The notes below the pieces were generated by a model that was given only the letters and a program-made list of their open reading frames with translations, made no database searches and had not been told where the DNA came from. From Rhizoclosmatium globosum (Eukaryota > Chytridiomycota > Chytridiomycetes > Chytridiales > Chytriomycetaceae), in contig MCGO01000004.1 of NCBI GenBank assembly GCA_002104985.1, forward strand, positions 744,001-808,000: a stretch of 64,000 nt of DNA. Direction: 5' to 3'. Below are positions 25,214 through 37,077 of the stretch, piece by piece; positions within the stretch are counted from its first letter, which is position 1; the number at the start of each line of letters is the position of its first letter. A program made the position numbers and the translations under genes.

Positions 25214-28205
25214 ATGTTTCTTGCACGTCCGACCGCAGTAGCACGACAGATGCGACTGCGGCTGCATTCGAACCACGGACTTGGCGGCGGGATTGTGCGT
25301 GGATTCGGCGGTGCGGCGAGCGGCGGCTCTGGCGACAACGGCGACGGCTTTGGCAGCAGCGACAACAACAACAGCAACAACCGATGGCGCAGGAACCAGG
25401 GACAGGGCCAGGGACAGGGTCGCCCAGCCCGCGCTTCCTCGGACCAGTTGCCGCTGCTCGAAGTTCCTCTCGCAAACTCGAACGCTGTCGTCCGTCAACG
25501 CCCGCCACTTCGTCCTCGTCTGGCTGGAAAGCCTTTCGCGAACAACAACTACAATTCAAACTTCTCAAAGAAACATGATCCAAACCAAGATGCTTCAGAA
25601 CGCCTACTCACACACGGCAGGCCTCTTATTTCAGCTTCCGATGTGAAACCTATCTCAAACGATGGATATCAGAAGGCGAATAGCTCTCCCGTGGAATCTA
25701 CAACCTCTGGCAACTCTGTTTCAAAAGATTCAACTACCAATCAGGCAGACGCGCAGCACGATGCTTTCGATCATGCCGATCGTATGGCTACCCTCAATCC
25801 TCCAAACTGGCCTGCATTCTTTATGGCCGTACAATCGAAAGATGCTATTACTGCGTGGCTCTCATTCAAAGATATTCTATTCTCAGAAAAGGAAAAGCTG
25901 AATGTCAAAATAGAGCATGTTCGACAAATGTTGCACTTGCTGTCACGATGCAAACCATATCCAAAAGTAAAGTGCATGCTCGAAACTATGGAATTTGCAT
26001 CTCAGTTGAAGCTTCCCGCGGATTTAGAATCTCAAAATCTCCTACTGGAAGCTTATTCGAGGTCTTTATAGTTTCTCCTATGTACATCAGATTTCTGATA
26101 TGTTTCTTCATTGTTTTTATAGAATTGGGGATTACGACAGTGCTCGAAAAGTTATTCTGACGTTTGGTGAACTTGGCTTGGTGCCAAACTTGAGAACATA
26201 CAATTTGTTCTTGGAATTGTACATCAAGGAAGGAAATCTAAACGCGTGCATTGCATTTTATGAACGAATGATTGATGAAGGTGTAGAGCCTGACGTTAAC
26301 ACATTCAATTCATTGATTCAAGGTAAATTTGATTGTGCTGTATTAAGCAACATCTCATTGTAATGCGAAGGTTGCCTCAAATTCCAGAAATTGAATCGTG
26401 TAGAATCATATTTCCAAGAAATGGTTGCACTTGGCATTGATCCCAACCAGCGTACCATAAACCTTTTAATTCAGCATTATGCCAAGAACACCAAACCAAC
26501 CGAAAATCCCATCCAAAAGATTGAATCACTTGTATCTACATACATCCGGGACCCATTGTCACCTATCCCCGCATCATCAACTGATGGAAAGGTGGATCCA
26601 AACGCAGCAATCTACACAGCCCTCATCAAAGCATATACAACCCATAACCGCATTGACCTTGCACGATCAGCATTCTCCACCGCAAAGACGTTACCCGACG
26701 CCGACGCCCACCTCTACACTGCCATGCTCCACTCCCTCGTCGAATCTGGAAACAAATCCTCATCCACAAACCCACACGACCAAGAACTCGTGAACGAAGA
26801 AGCACTCTCCCTCTTCCAAGAAATGATGGACAACCCAACCATCCAAGTCGACTCAGTCGCGTTTGCAACGCTTGTGCAAATGTTTGTGCATTCGCGGGAT
26901 TTGGAGCGGGCTGAGCTCGTTGTGAATGTGGGGATGAAAGCGCGTGGTGTTCCTGTTACGTTTGCGGTGTGGAGTTCGTTGTTGGAAGGGTATGTTGAGA
27001 GTGGACGTGTTTCGGATGCGGTTCGGTTGTTTGAGCAGATGAGGATGGAGGGTGCGTATCCGCCGACGTATTTGTATAACCTTGTGTTGCGGGGTCTTGC
27101 ATCTGATTTTGATACGGAGTTGTTGGAGCGGTATTGGGGTCGATGGATGTGGTCTATTGAGGTGGAGGAGGCGGAGCTCACTCGGCAGAAGGAATCGTTC
27201 CGATATGGGCAGGGGAGAAAGAATTATGCGAGAAAAGTGGCGAGACCAGATGCGGAGAGTTATTCCATTATTGTGGAAGCGTTTGTTGCTTGTCAGGACA
27301 TCGAGCGGGCAATCAAGGAAGTTGGAAAGATGGTTCAGAAAGGATTTATGCCTGCGGAAAAGACGTTCTTGAATCTGGTTGAGGCGAATGTGAGGCGTCG
27401 TGATTACAAAGGGGCCGCGGAGACTATGCTGTTGATGCGGACTGCTGTTGATGCTGCAGCCAAAAAAGGAGGCTCTGCCAGTGCAACAAATGTAAAGGGA
27501 TTGAACGATATCATCAAGGGCAATGCGGGGCAGTTCGAATCCCTTGTCGTTGGACTGTTGGAGAAAAGCGAGTCGTTAAATGGAGCAACCGATATTGCGC
27601 CAAACGCTACACCCAAACAGTTGGCAAAGCTGAAAGAGTTTGTTGCTGAAAACAGTGGAGAACTCGCGGCTGAAATGAAGGCGAAGCGAACACTTGGTGT
27701 GGAGTTGTACAAGGAAATGATTTCAGCGGGATGTGTCCCAACGGAGTCTACCTTCCAATGTGTGATACGCGCACACAACCGTGCTGGGGATTTAGTTTCT
27801 GCCATCAAGGCGTGGATGTCGTTCCGCTCACTGCACCCTAATGTCGTTCCTCAACACGCCACGGTGAATGCACTACTAGTATGTGTGAAGGAACTGGGTA
27901 AGCAAGCTTCAGCGCGAGCGGTTGTTGACATGATTCAGAAAGAAAAGCTGAAGCTGGATACAGAGGGTTTTGGCTTGTACCTCTTTTTGTTGGCTCGGTG
28001 GGGTTGGAAGGAGGAATTGATGAGTTGCGTATTGGATATGGTAAATGATGGGGTGGCAGTGTCTATTCCCATGGTGCAATTGATTGAGCAGGGGTTAAAG
28101 GCATATAAGGGTCTTGATGCAGCTGCAACAGAAAAAGACGTGATGGGATTCATTGAGGAGAATTGGCCAGAAGCCCTAGCATTTGCAGAGGAAGAAAAAA
28201 TATAA
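25214..28205 (+). CDS. Mitochondrial pentatricopeptide repeat (PPR) protein
   Basis: Three exons (25214 to about 26063, 26124 to about 26321, 26370-28205), about 960 residues. The start MFLARPTAVARQMRLRLHSN is a good mitochondrial presequence, followed by a Gly/Asn/Gln-rich linker. PPR motifs are easy to see: PNLRTYNLFLELYIKEGNLN, PDVNTFNSLIQG, DPNQRTINLLIQHYAKN, AAIYTALIKAYTTHNRID, VTFAVWSSLLEGYVESGRV, PPTYLYNLVLRGL, DAESYSIIVEAFVACQDIE and TESTFQCVIRAHNRAGDLV. At least ten repeats are spread over the length. PPR proteins bind organelle RNA base by base and act in its processing, stability or translation; the target here is unknown. Synonymous base composition shifts sharply near 26560-26860 (C-rich codons) compared with flanks. 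Confidence 0.9.
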
Positions 28206-28271
28206 ACTTTATTGATCTCTCTTTGTTTGCGAGTGAATGGTTGTGTTGGAAAACAAAAAGAAAGAAGAAAG

Positions 28272-30635
28272 ATGGCCAACCCAACAGAAAAGCTTTGGGG
28301 TCCAGGTTACGAAGACGGCAAGGATGAATACGCTCCAGGAATCCTTCAATGCGATGACGGGGAAGACGATATCGAGGACATGACCGTCAGCTTCGAGATG
28401 ATTGCAAATGAAGAAGCCAGAGACATCGACACTGAGCACATTCGCCGGCACCCCGTTGCAGAGCCCCAAGAAGCATCTCAGGTGCCAGAGGAAGATGAGG
28501 AGGCAGCCGTCCCTGTCGTCCAGTCCGAATCGCACTTCTTGCCTGGAAATGCCAAAGTCTGGGTTAAGACTATGGGATGCTCTCACAACGTTTCGGGTAT
28601 GCCTATAATGCATTCAATACTGTAGCAGGAACTAATCGCTTTTCTTTTTTGTTCCCAGATGGAGAGTATATGGCTGGATTGCTTAGTTCGCAAGGATACT
28701 CTGTCCTCTTTGAAGATTCCAAGAAGGATCAAGCGGATTTGTGGTTGCTCAACAGTTGTACTGTCAAAGGTCCTAGTGAATTGACTTTTATCAATGACAT
28801 TAAGAAGGGAATGGATGCTGGAAAGAAGGTTGTTGTTGCAGGGTGTGTTCCTCAAGCCTCTGGAGCTACTGGTGGTAGTATTGGACGTGGAAAAGGAAAA
28901 GGAAGGGAGTGGGACGGACTTTCGATTGTTGGGGTGAGTTTATTTGTTTACTCAAGTTGTGGTTGGATTGAAGCTCAACATTGCTTCAGGTCCAACAAAT
29001 CGATAGAGTTGTTGAAGTTGTGGAGGAAACTCTCAAAGGAAATGTCATTAAGCTTACAAAGGACAAGAAAGTGTCAGTGGATGGGGAAGAACCGGAGGCA
29101 GAGGCAACTGGAGTTCAACGCAGTAGTGCCAAGAAGCGAAAGGCTGGTGGTGCGAAACTCGACCTTCCCAAAGTACGAAGAAATCCATATGTTGAGATTA
29201 TTCCTATCAACACTGTAAGTGACAATTCCAAGCCATGAGATACAGTTGCTAAGAGTTTTTGCAATAGGGATGTTTGAACCAATGTACTTACTGCAAGACA
29301 AAGCATGCCCGTGGAGATTTGGGCTCATATGCGCCCGAAGAAATCTGGGAACGTGTTGAATCTGTTATTCAAGAGGGAGTCAAAGAAATTTGGCTCACTA
29401 GTGAAGATACTGGAGCCTATGGGCGAGACATTGGCGTCAGCATCGTTGATTTGCTTTGGGGAATTGTGGAAGTTCTTGAAAGATATCCAAAAAGCGGAAC
29501 CATGCTTCGTGTGGGAATGGTAAATCGAAAATATCTTCTTTCTCGCGCACATTCTCACAATATAACACAGACGAACCCACCTTACATCCTGGAACACTTG
29601 GATGAAATGGTCAAAATCCTCTCCCACCCACGCGTCTTCTCCTTCCTCCACGTCCCCGTCCAATCCGGCTCAAACGCAGTCCTCGACTCAATGCGCCGCC
29701 AATACACAGTCCAAGAATTCACCCAAATCGTAACAACCCTCCGATCCCGCGTCGAAAACGGATGCACAGTTGCAACAGACATCATCTGCGGTTTCCCCAC
29801 CGAAACCGACCAAGACTTTGAAGAATCCATGACGCTCCTACGTGAACTTCAGTTCAATGTTCTTCACATTTCGCAGTTTTATTCGCGCCCGGGAACACCT
29901 GCTGCGCTGATGCCCCGATTGCCAAGTGAAGTTGTTAAGGCACGCAGTCGGCTTGTGAGTCAATTGTTCAACGAATGGTTTCCGAATGTTGGGTTGGAAG
30001 GAACTGTTTTGAAGGCGCTTGTGACGGAGGTTAGTAGTGATGGGCAATTCTATGTTGGACACGATAAGTTGTATAGACAGATTTTGGTGCCAAAGGTGGA
30101 AAAGTATATGGGCCGCTGGGTTGAAGTTGAAGTTATTCGAACTGGAAAGTTCTTTTTGGAAGGAAAGGTGTTGGAGTTGATTGGTGGGGATGAAGATGAG
30201 TTTGGTGATCTTGAGGATGTTAAGCCCGTAACTGGAAAGGTGAAGCCTGGGAAGGGAATGGTTGTGAAGAGGAAGAGAGCCCCCAAGCTTGTGAATGTAG
30301 CTGGAAAGATGGTCAAGATGGGCGAAGAGGATGTGGAAGCTGCTGATGAAGGTACTGTGTTGAGTGTGCCAGAAAGCTTTCAACAGCGACAACAACAACA
30401 ACTGCAGCAGGATGAATTACGTGTTGAAAAGGGGGATGGTATTCCAGAGCGTAACTCTAACAAGATGTCATCATTCCTTTCATTTGGGTTTGGTGTGATT
30501 GCTGTTGGATATGGTGGATTCCGTGTGGCATCGGTGAAGACCGTGAGCCCAAAGCTTATTGGTCCCACATTGATTGTATTGGGTGGATTCGGGTTGTTGG
30601 GAAGTGGTTTACTCTCTTTCAAAAAAAGACGATAA
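28272..30635 (+). CDS. tRNA-t6A37 methylthiotransferase, CDKAL1-like
   Basis: Five exons joined at about 28595/28661, 28933/28990, 29215/29269 and 29518/29572. The order is the CDKAL1/MtaB one. An N-terminal MTTase domain carries cluster cysteines in [19 protein letters not shown] and [11 protein letters not shown] radical SAM domain follows with [16 protein letters not shown] (Cx3Cx2C), [22 protein letters not shown] and [11 protein letters not shown], then a TRAM region. The enzyme adds methylthio to t6A37 of tRNA-Lys(UUU), for accurate lysine codon reading. A C-terminal extension ends with two hydrophobic segments ([14 protein letters not shown] and [16 protein letters not shown]) and a basic tail, consistent with the ER anchor known in CDKAL1, though with a hairpin of two. 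An Asn-Gln-rich linker precedes it. Confidence 0.93.
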
Positions 30636-30680
30636 AGATGTTCTCATTCTTCCTTCTCTTTTTTCTTTCGAAGACAAAGA

Positions 30681-31551
30681 ATGTTTGCCAGAGTTTTGGG
30701 AAGGGCTGCTGCCATCCCTCCGTTCGTCGCACCCGCTTCTGGAGTCCGTACTTTCTCGTTAGTGTTTGACTGAATGCATCCTTTATATCCGACTGACTGT
30801 TTTGGCACATCGAAGATCCTTGTTCACTCGCACACCATTCTCTGCACCAACCACAGCATCTATCACATCCATCATCCGACCAAGCATTCAAATGAATGCT
30901 GCTGCTCCAGTATCGCCATTCGGAATGATTCAATTGTGAGTGTTGATTGGTATCATCAGTTGCATCACACACCTACTATTGAGCGAAATCGGCAAAGCGA
31001 CTCGACAAACCTACTCTTTCATCCGTGATTGATGGATTAGCATAACTCTTCTCATGTGAATTGCGTTTGAAATCTTGGAATGAATGATAGAAATCGAAAA
31101 CGAAAACATGAACTGTCCTGGAATCACTATGAAGCCTTCAGTTTATGATAGAAACAGATGTCAGTTCATTTGGTGGAGAAACAGGAAGGAGGCTGTTACT
31201 CTGTAAAGCTCCTTCATCTCTTCATCAACGAATCATCTGAATCAGTTGAAACCGATTGCAAAGCATAAATCAACTGAAATACTTGAGGAAATGGGCATAA
31301 TATTGTGTCTTGGTGGATCATAGTCTCCCATCTCATTTCATGGCACCTCTAAAATGCTCGTGTGGCTCGTGTATGCTAATATACTTTCTGATAGACAACA
31401 AAGTCGTAACGCAACATATGGTCAGGAATATCAGCCAAGTGTGTTGAAGCGCAAGAGAAAGTTTGGATTCTTGAAAAGGGTCAACACTGTTGGAGGACGA
31501 AAGACGCTTGCACGTCGCATGATGAAGGGACGTAAGCGATTGTCGTGGTAA
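30681..31551 (+). CDS. Mitochondrial ribosomal protein bL34m
   Basis: Three exons: 30681 to about 30756 ([20 protein letters not shown], presequence), about 30815-30937 ([20 protein letters not shown]...), and about 31395-31551. The last encodes [19 protein letters not shown] and [20 protein letters not shown], the short basic bL34 core that binds 23S-type rRNA in the large mitoribosomal subunit. Only the last exon is conserved; the first two encode the import leader, which is why the gene is easy to miss. The second intron is about 457 nt, by far longer than others nearby; I looked for a C/D or H/ACA snoRNA in it and did not find a convincing box pair. Confidence 0.85.
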
Positions 31552-31659
31552 AACGGAAATGATGAATGATGAATAAAGGAAGTTAATGTTCTACATGTGA
31601 CTTTCTTTCTTTTTTTTTGAGAACGTTTTCCCCAAAACTTGAGAACACATTTTTGAGAA

Positions 31660-34002
31660 ATGGGAGGCCTTGAGGAACACGAGGACGACGACACGCACTT
31701 TCTCGGAGAAGAAGTAGATGGCCACGGCGAAGGCAGTGACTCAGCGCCAGCGACCAAGAAAGTTCGAGTTGACGAAAGCGGAGCATCTTTGGCCTCGGCG
31801 ACAACGGCTTCAACAACCGGACACCAACAACAACAACAACAACAACAGTCAGATGCGCCGCGCTTCCAACTAAAGCTCTTTGGCATCGACAAGTTTGCTG
31901 CTCAAAAGGACTTGAATCGCGCAATCGCCGCCGCCGATCCGCCCCTCAAAGGCCTCGTCAAAAACAAGAAGGTCTACAAACTCGAATTCGCGACTCTCTG
32001 GTTCGATGTGCGTTGAAACTGTCTTTTGCTTCAATTGTTTGATTGTCTGGTGCTGATTCTAAAGCTCTCTCTCTCTTTACCCCTTGCCTTGCCTTGCTGT
32101 CTTGATGCAAACAGTCTGAGGAAAACAGAGCAGCCGCAATTCCAATCGTCGAGGCCTTTAAATTCAAAAAGTCGGACAACTTGCGTGCTGAAATCGTGCA
32201 TGCCGATGCTCAGCCAGAGAGATCTGACAACCGTGACAGAGCTCAGACAGGCGACAGACCCCAGAACGACAGAAGGGGCGGAAAGCGTGGACGTGACGCT
32301 GAGAAGGAGGAAAAGGAAGATACTAGAACTCCTCAGGAAAAGATCAATGATCAAGTCACCCCACTCTGGAGGTACTGTGCTGGACCTTCTTGTCCGAATT
32401 TCATCAACTAAATCTACCGACAGAATGCCTTATGCAGAGCAATTGGCCTTGAAATCTGTGCGTTTCAAGAATGGTCTTGGAACTCTCAAAAAGAATCTGA
32501 TGGGTTTCTTGAACAGTCGTGATGTTTCAGATGAAAAGAGAGAGGACTTGAAGTACATTACCAAACTGTATGAACGAATTTTTCTGGATGTAACCTGCCC
32601 GCTGACAATTATTCTTTGTTTACAGCAAGAAGGGTGACCGTATCTGTCCTCTTGAAGATGTGGTTCCGTCCCCCATCATTGACGACTACAGAACCAAGTG
32701 TGAATTCACTATTGGTTTCGATCTGGACGGAAACCGATCTGTTGGATTCTTGCTTGGAATGTACAAGGATGGTGTTACGACTGTATTGGTATGTTCTGTA
32801 CTTTCTCCTTAAGGATCCCTAACTCTACCTCCCAGCCTCCAACTGATTGCAAGAATGTTCCCGCTGCAGCTAAATTTGTTGCATCTACTCTCGAAACATT
32901 TGTCCAAAAGAGTGAAATGGATGTATATGATCGTGTCAAGAAACTTGGATTCTGGAGATTAGTTCAAGTTCGTACTCACAGCACTGGTGATGGTAAGTTC
33001 ATGATAAGTTTTTGTGGCATAAACTAAACGTATCATTTTAGTGATGGTGATTGTGCAAATCAACGCTGTCGATGTGGAGGCAGCTAAGAAGAAGGAAGTT
33101 TTGGACTCTCTCTCTGCAGTGTTCCAAGAAACAGGAAAAATCACTACATTCCTCGTCCAAGAATCCAGCGAAAAGCACAACGGTTTTGTTGAAAACGCTC
33201 CTATGCACGTCTGGTTCGGAGACGGTGTCATTTACGAAGAATTGTTGGGGTTGAGATTCCGTATCTCTCCAACCGCTTTTTTCCAAGTCAACACACCAGC
33301 CACAAATGGCTTGTACGGCCGTGTTCGCGAATGGTGTCAGAACCCTGCTCCTTACCCAGTGGATGAGTCAGATGACCCAGATGCTGCTGCGGCTGCCACT
33401 GACGCTGCCAAGACCGAAACTAAACCAGAAAAGAAAAACAATATTGTGCTGTTGGACTTGTGTTGTGGAACCGGAACTATTGGTCTTACCATGGCTCCAG
33501 CTGTCAAGAAAGTTGTTGGTGTTGAAATGGTTGCTGAAGCCGTTCAAGACGCCAGATTCAATGCTGAAATGCAAGGATGTACTAACGTGGCATACATCTG
33601 CAGCAAGGTCGAAGACGCCATGAGGGAAGTATTCTCGAAACATGTTGAAGCTGGTGATGAGGTTGTTGCTGTTTTGGATCCTCCTCGTGCTGGAGTTCAT
33701 GGGGCTGTGATTCAAGCTGTGAGAGCATGCAAAGGAATTAATCGAGTTGTGTTTGTTAGTTGTGATTTTGAGGCTGCCATGAACAACTTTATCGAGTGAG
33801 TACTTCTGTGCTTTTAGTAACATGCATGCCTGCTTAATTAATACGGTTATTATCTAGCTTGTGTCGTCCAACATCGAAAAAGTACCAAGGAAAGCCGTTC
33901 CGTCCGATTCGTAGTGCTCCATTTGATCTTTTCCCTCACACACCTCACTGTGAATTTGTAATGGAATTACAAAGACTGCCTGAAGACAGTTCTTCGTCTT
34001 AA
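31660..34002 (+). CDS. tRNA (uracil-C5)-methyltransferase, TRMT2A-like
   Basis: About seven exons, including 31660-32007, from 32115, 33041-33798 and the last about 33859-34002. After an acidic start and a poly-Gln run (CAA, 31824-31850) comes an RRM-like region (FQLKLFGIDKFAAQKDLNRA), a linker rich in Arg/Asp/Glu, then the class I methyltransferase: RTKCEFTIGFD, FFQVNTPATNGLY, VLLDLCCGTGTIGLTMA (SAM binding), VVAVLDPPRAGVHG and VVFVSCDFEAAMNNF, the latter holding the catalytic Cys. The C-terminal PFDLFPHTPHCEFVMELQR is typical. RRM plus this methyltransferase is the TRMT2A layout, which makes m5U54 in cytosolic tRNA. A 25-residue Asp/Ala/Lys insertion breaks the domain before LLDLCC. Confidence 0.93.
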
Positions 34003-34106
34003 ATAATAAGCAATAAAATGTCTTTTGGGTTTTTTCGATTCGGGAAGTTTTTTGAGATGTTTTTTGGTTGGTTCATTTCCTGCCGAGATTGGAAATACTT
34101 CCAAGT

Positions 34107-35264
34107 ATGTCAACAAACAAGCTGCAGCCAGGGTCCGTCGTCCTTAACGTGAACGTATCTGGTAGGTGGTTCACTTGACGCTAGTTAAAAGACTGAATGT
34201 TTTTGAACAGGTTCCCAACGTGGGAGAGAGGCTGCACCAACTGAAACATCCCGTCTCCTTCCCCGCACCAGATCTCTTTCATGTGATTCACACATCGAAC
34301 CACACTTTGAGGGTGCAGAAATCATTCGTGTACGTTCTTGCCATTCGTGAAGTTCCCCTCCTCGAAAAGCATCTGAAACCGTTTGAGCTTATCTCCCTCT
34401 TTTGCCAAAACGTAGGATGTCGTCGTGGGACTATCTGACGGACTTACTGTTCCGTTCGCTTTGACTGCGGGTCTTGCATCGCTTGGGGATTCTAGATTTG
34501 TCGTTCTTGCTGGAATGGCAGAGATTGTTGCTGGCGCCATCAGTATGGGACTTGGAGGATATCTGGCGGGGAAGAGTGAAATCGAGCACTACGATAGTGA
34601 ATACGCCCGTGAAGCAAAGGAAATTCGTGAAGTTCCAGAGAGAGAGGAGGCTGAGATTGTTGAAATCTTTGAGGTGAATTCGCCATTGTTTTATATGGCT
34701 GGTTGCAGGCATGTAGATGACTGAATGAGTTTCTTTATTATCACATAGCCTTACGGCTTGGATCGCGAAAGTATTGAACCACTTCTTGTGAAGCTGAAGG
34801 CAAATCCTGAACAATGGATTGAGTGAGTTGCTTTTTATTGTAGTATCCTTGGTATCTGACTCAAAATGTTTCAGGTTTATGATGAAATTCGAATTGAATC
34901 TGGAAAAGCCAGACTCAAGCAGAGTTTGGGTTTCTGCACTCACTATTGGAGGCAGTTACTTTGTAAGATTCCCCTTCTTCTTCCTCTCATTTTAAAAATA
35001 TTTCTTGTCTGTGTATAGATGGGAGGTCTCGTTCCATTGATTCCATACATGGTGGTGCCAGATTCTTACACTGCCCTTACAATTTCTATTTTAAGCACCC
35101 TTGTGGTCCTATTTATCTTTGGATACTTCAAAGCAAAGTTGTTGGGTGTAACTAAGCCTCTTAAGTCGGCGTTTGAGATGATGTTGGTTGGCGCATGTGC
35201 CTCAGGGGCTGCCTATGGTATTGCAAAAGCAATGCCACAGCCTGATGGCTACTTCATCAAGTAA
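34107..35264 (+). CDS. Ccc1/VIT1 family iron-manganese transporter, copy A
   Basis: Six exons (34107-34161, 34211-34329, 34416-34673, 34749-34822, 34875-34962, 35019-35264). The core reads HIEPHFEGAEIIR, then TM1 DVVVGLSDGLTVPFALTAGL with the essential Asp, TM2 with SMGLGGYLAG, and the cytosolic metal-binding helices (SEIEHYDSEYAREAKE, YGLDRESIEPLL, EFMMKFELNLEKPD, with paired Met and many Glu). TM3 to TM5 follow, ending CASGAAYGIAKAMPQP. This family moves Fe2+ or Mn2+ into the vacuole by proton exchange. Copy A alone has an intron (34823-34874) inside the codon for Glu of the W-IE-FMM motif. It has a longer N-terminus than B and a short tail DGYFIK absent from B and D. Confidence 0.93.
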
Positions 35265-35385
35265 TGGAATATACGTATACATTTCTTGCAATTTAATAAA
35301 TATGGTTTCATGGATCGACACGATATTATTGGCTCCGCTTTCCGGGATTGCCATTGCAGTAATCTCACAGAAACGAACAGAAACG

Positions 35386-36445
35386 ATGAGCGAATTCACC
35401 AAGGTCGAGCTACCCAGTCCAGATGGAGCCGCCGAAATCAAGATTTCAGAAGAATTTGTTTCAACGGACACTCTTGCCAATGAAATCATTGGGTATTCCA
35501 AAGACGTTACACATTCCCATCCACATCACCCTCACCCTCCTCACTACCACCCTCCTCACCCTCACGCACTTCATCGGCGTCATTCTCACCAAGAGCTTCA
35601 TTTTGAGGGTGCCGACATCTTGCGTGTACGTTGATTTAACAGCAATTTCAAACGCGTGCTAAACCCATTCAAAAGGACATTGTCGTTGGCCTTTCCGATG
35701 GACTCACCGTACCATTTGCTTTGTCTGCTGGTTTAGCGTCTCTAGGTAATTCTCGATTCGTGGTTCTTGCTGGAATGGCAGAAATCGTGGCGGGTGCAAT
35801 CAGTATGGGACTTGGAGGGTATTTGGCGGGTCAAAGCGAGATTGAGCATTACAATAGTGAATATGCACGCGAGGAACGCGAGGTTCGCGAGGTCCCGCAT
35901 CACGAGGAGGCTGAAATCGTTGAATTGTTCGAGGTGAGTTTCACCATTACTATTTATTTATTTTTGGTTTTTGTAACGAGTAAAGGGACTGAATTCGTTT
36001 ATGAAGCCGTATGGAATGGATCGAAAGTCAATTGAGCCGCTTCTTTCAAAGCTTACAGCTAATCCTAAAGTATGGGTTGAGTTCATGATGAAATATGAAT
36101 TGAATTTGGAGAAGCCTGACGCAAGCAGAGTATGGATTTCTGCTTTAACCATTGGTGGAAGTTACTTTGTAAGGGTTGAATTGAGAAATGAAGGTTTTAC
36201 TGACTATTTTTTTTAAGATGGGTGGACTTGTTCCGTTAATTCCCTACATGGTAGTCTCAAATTCGACTATAGCCTTTTACATTTCGATTGGTGTTACGTT
36301 AGTTGTTTTATTCATATTTGGTTTTGTAAAAGGGAGGTTGCTGGGTGTACTGTCTCCAATCCGTTCGGCATTTGAGATGATGTTAATTGGTGGATTGGCA
36401 TCCAGCGCGGCCTTTGGTATTGCAAAGGCAGTGCCACAGCCATGA
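35386..36445 (+). CDS. Ccc1/VIT1 family iron transporter, copy B with His-rich N-terminus
   Basis: Four exons. Exon 1 starts at ATG 35386 (MSEFTKVELPSPDGAAEIKI) and includes a tract with about fourteen His among 27 residues (HSHPHHPHPPHYHPPHPHAL and following), just before HFEGADILR. The tract is absent from copies A and D. The rest matches the family: DIVVGLSDGLTVPFALSAGL, SMGLGGYLAGQSEIEHYNSE, PYGMDRKSIEPLLSKL, WVEFMMKYELNLEKPD, and the C-terminal helices from MGGLVPLIPYMVV. The His tract lies on the predicted cytosolic side before TM1 and could bind metal (inference). It lacks the extra intron of copy A. Only 121 bp separate it from copy A, a tandem duplication. Confidence 0.93.
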
Positions 36446-36469
36446 TTTTTTAATAAATTATTGCTCGGG

Positions 36470-36922
36470 ATGAGTGAAGGTCTCGTTGACACAACCAACG
36501 CAGCAAAGGTTGATCTCCAACGACTGTAATTGAACAAGATCATATAGAGCCGCATTTTGGCGGTGCGGAAATTATTCGGGTTTAATAATCCTTTACCCTT
36601 ACCATGTGATCAGGAGTGAAATTCGTGACGGAAAGAGAAGTCGAGGAAAGGTCTGGTCCTCCAAAATTTATGATAAAACGATTAATTGACGAATTGAGAG
36701 CACACCTACAAGTTGGGTTGAATTCATGATGAAGCACGAATTGAATTTGGAAAAGCCAGACGCAAGTAGAGTCTGGATTTCTGCTTTAACCATTGGCGGG
36801 TGTTACTTTGAAAGCACCTTTCTTTCCTTCCTCTTATTTCTAAATTGTTTTGTTTTAAGATGGGAGGATTGTCGGGTCATGGGAGTTTCGTCTCCACTCC
36901 GCTCAGCATTTGAGATACTGTA
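36470..36922 (+). pseudogene. Broken Ccc1/VIT1 copy C
   Basis: Fragments of the transporter lie in the right order but with large losses. ATGAGTGAAGG at 36470 starts a frame that stops after 18 codons. HIEPHFGGAEIIR follows at about 36543-36581. TM1, TM2 and half the metal-binding domain are missing. WVEFMMKHELNLEKPDASRV and WISALTIGGCYF appear near 36715-36812, then an acceptor and MGGL, then a deletion to GVSSPLRSAFEI at about 36885-36920, where homology stops. No single frame joins these. It lies between intact copy B and the Fanzor-like gene, whose stop codon is 155 bp away. The surviving parts are close to copy B, so the loss looks recent. Confidence 0.9.
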
Positions 36923-37077
36923 TTTCTCAGAAAATAAGACACTTAAAGAGAAAAAGACTCCCTCTTCCCTCCAGCCCATAACCTCCTCTCCTTCTTTGAA
37001 AACAGTAATAGGACCCACGTGGTTTTCTAACGACCCACGCAGCTCCGGTTGCATAATTCACATAATTCTTTCATCAT

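Noticed and set aside
24975..25583. Minus-strand 202-codon frame with Cys/Arg runs
   Set aside because: It is mostly antisense of the PPR leader exon; only its last part is the real first exon of the GCP5-like gene starting at 25148.
27530..27550. GTTCGAATCCC, resembling a tRNA T-loop
   Set aside because: It is inside the PPR coding exon (coding QFESL) and no acceptor stem, D-loop or anticodon arm surrounds it.
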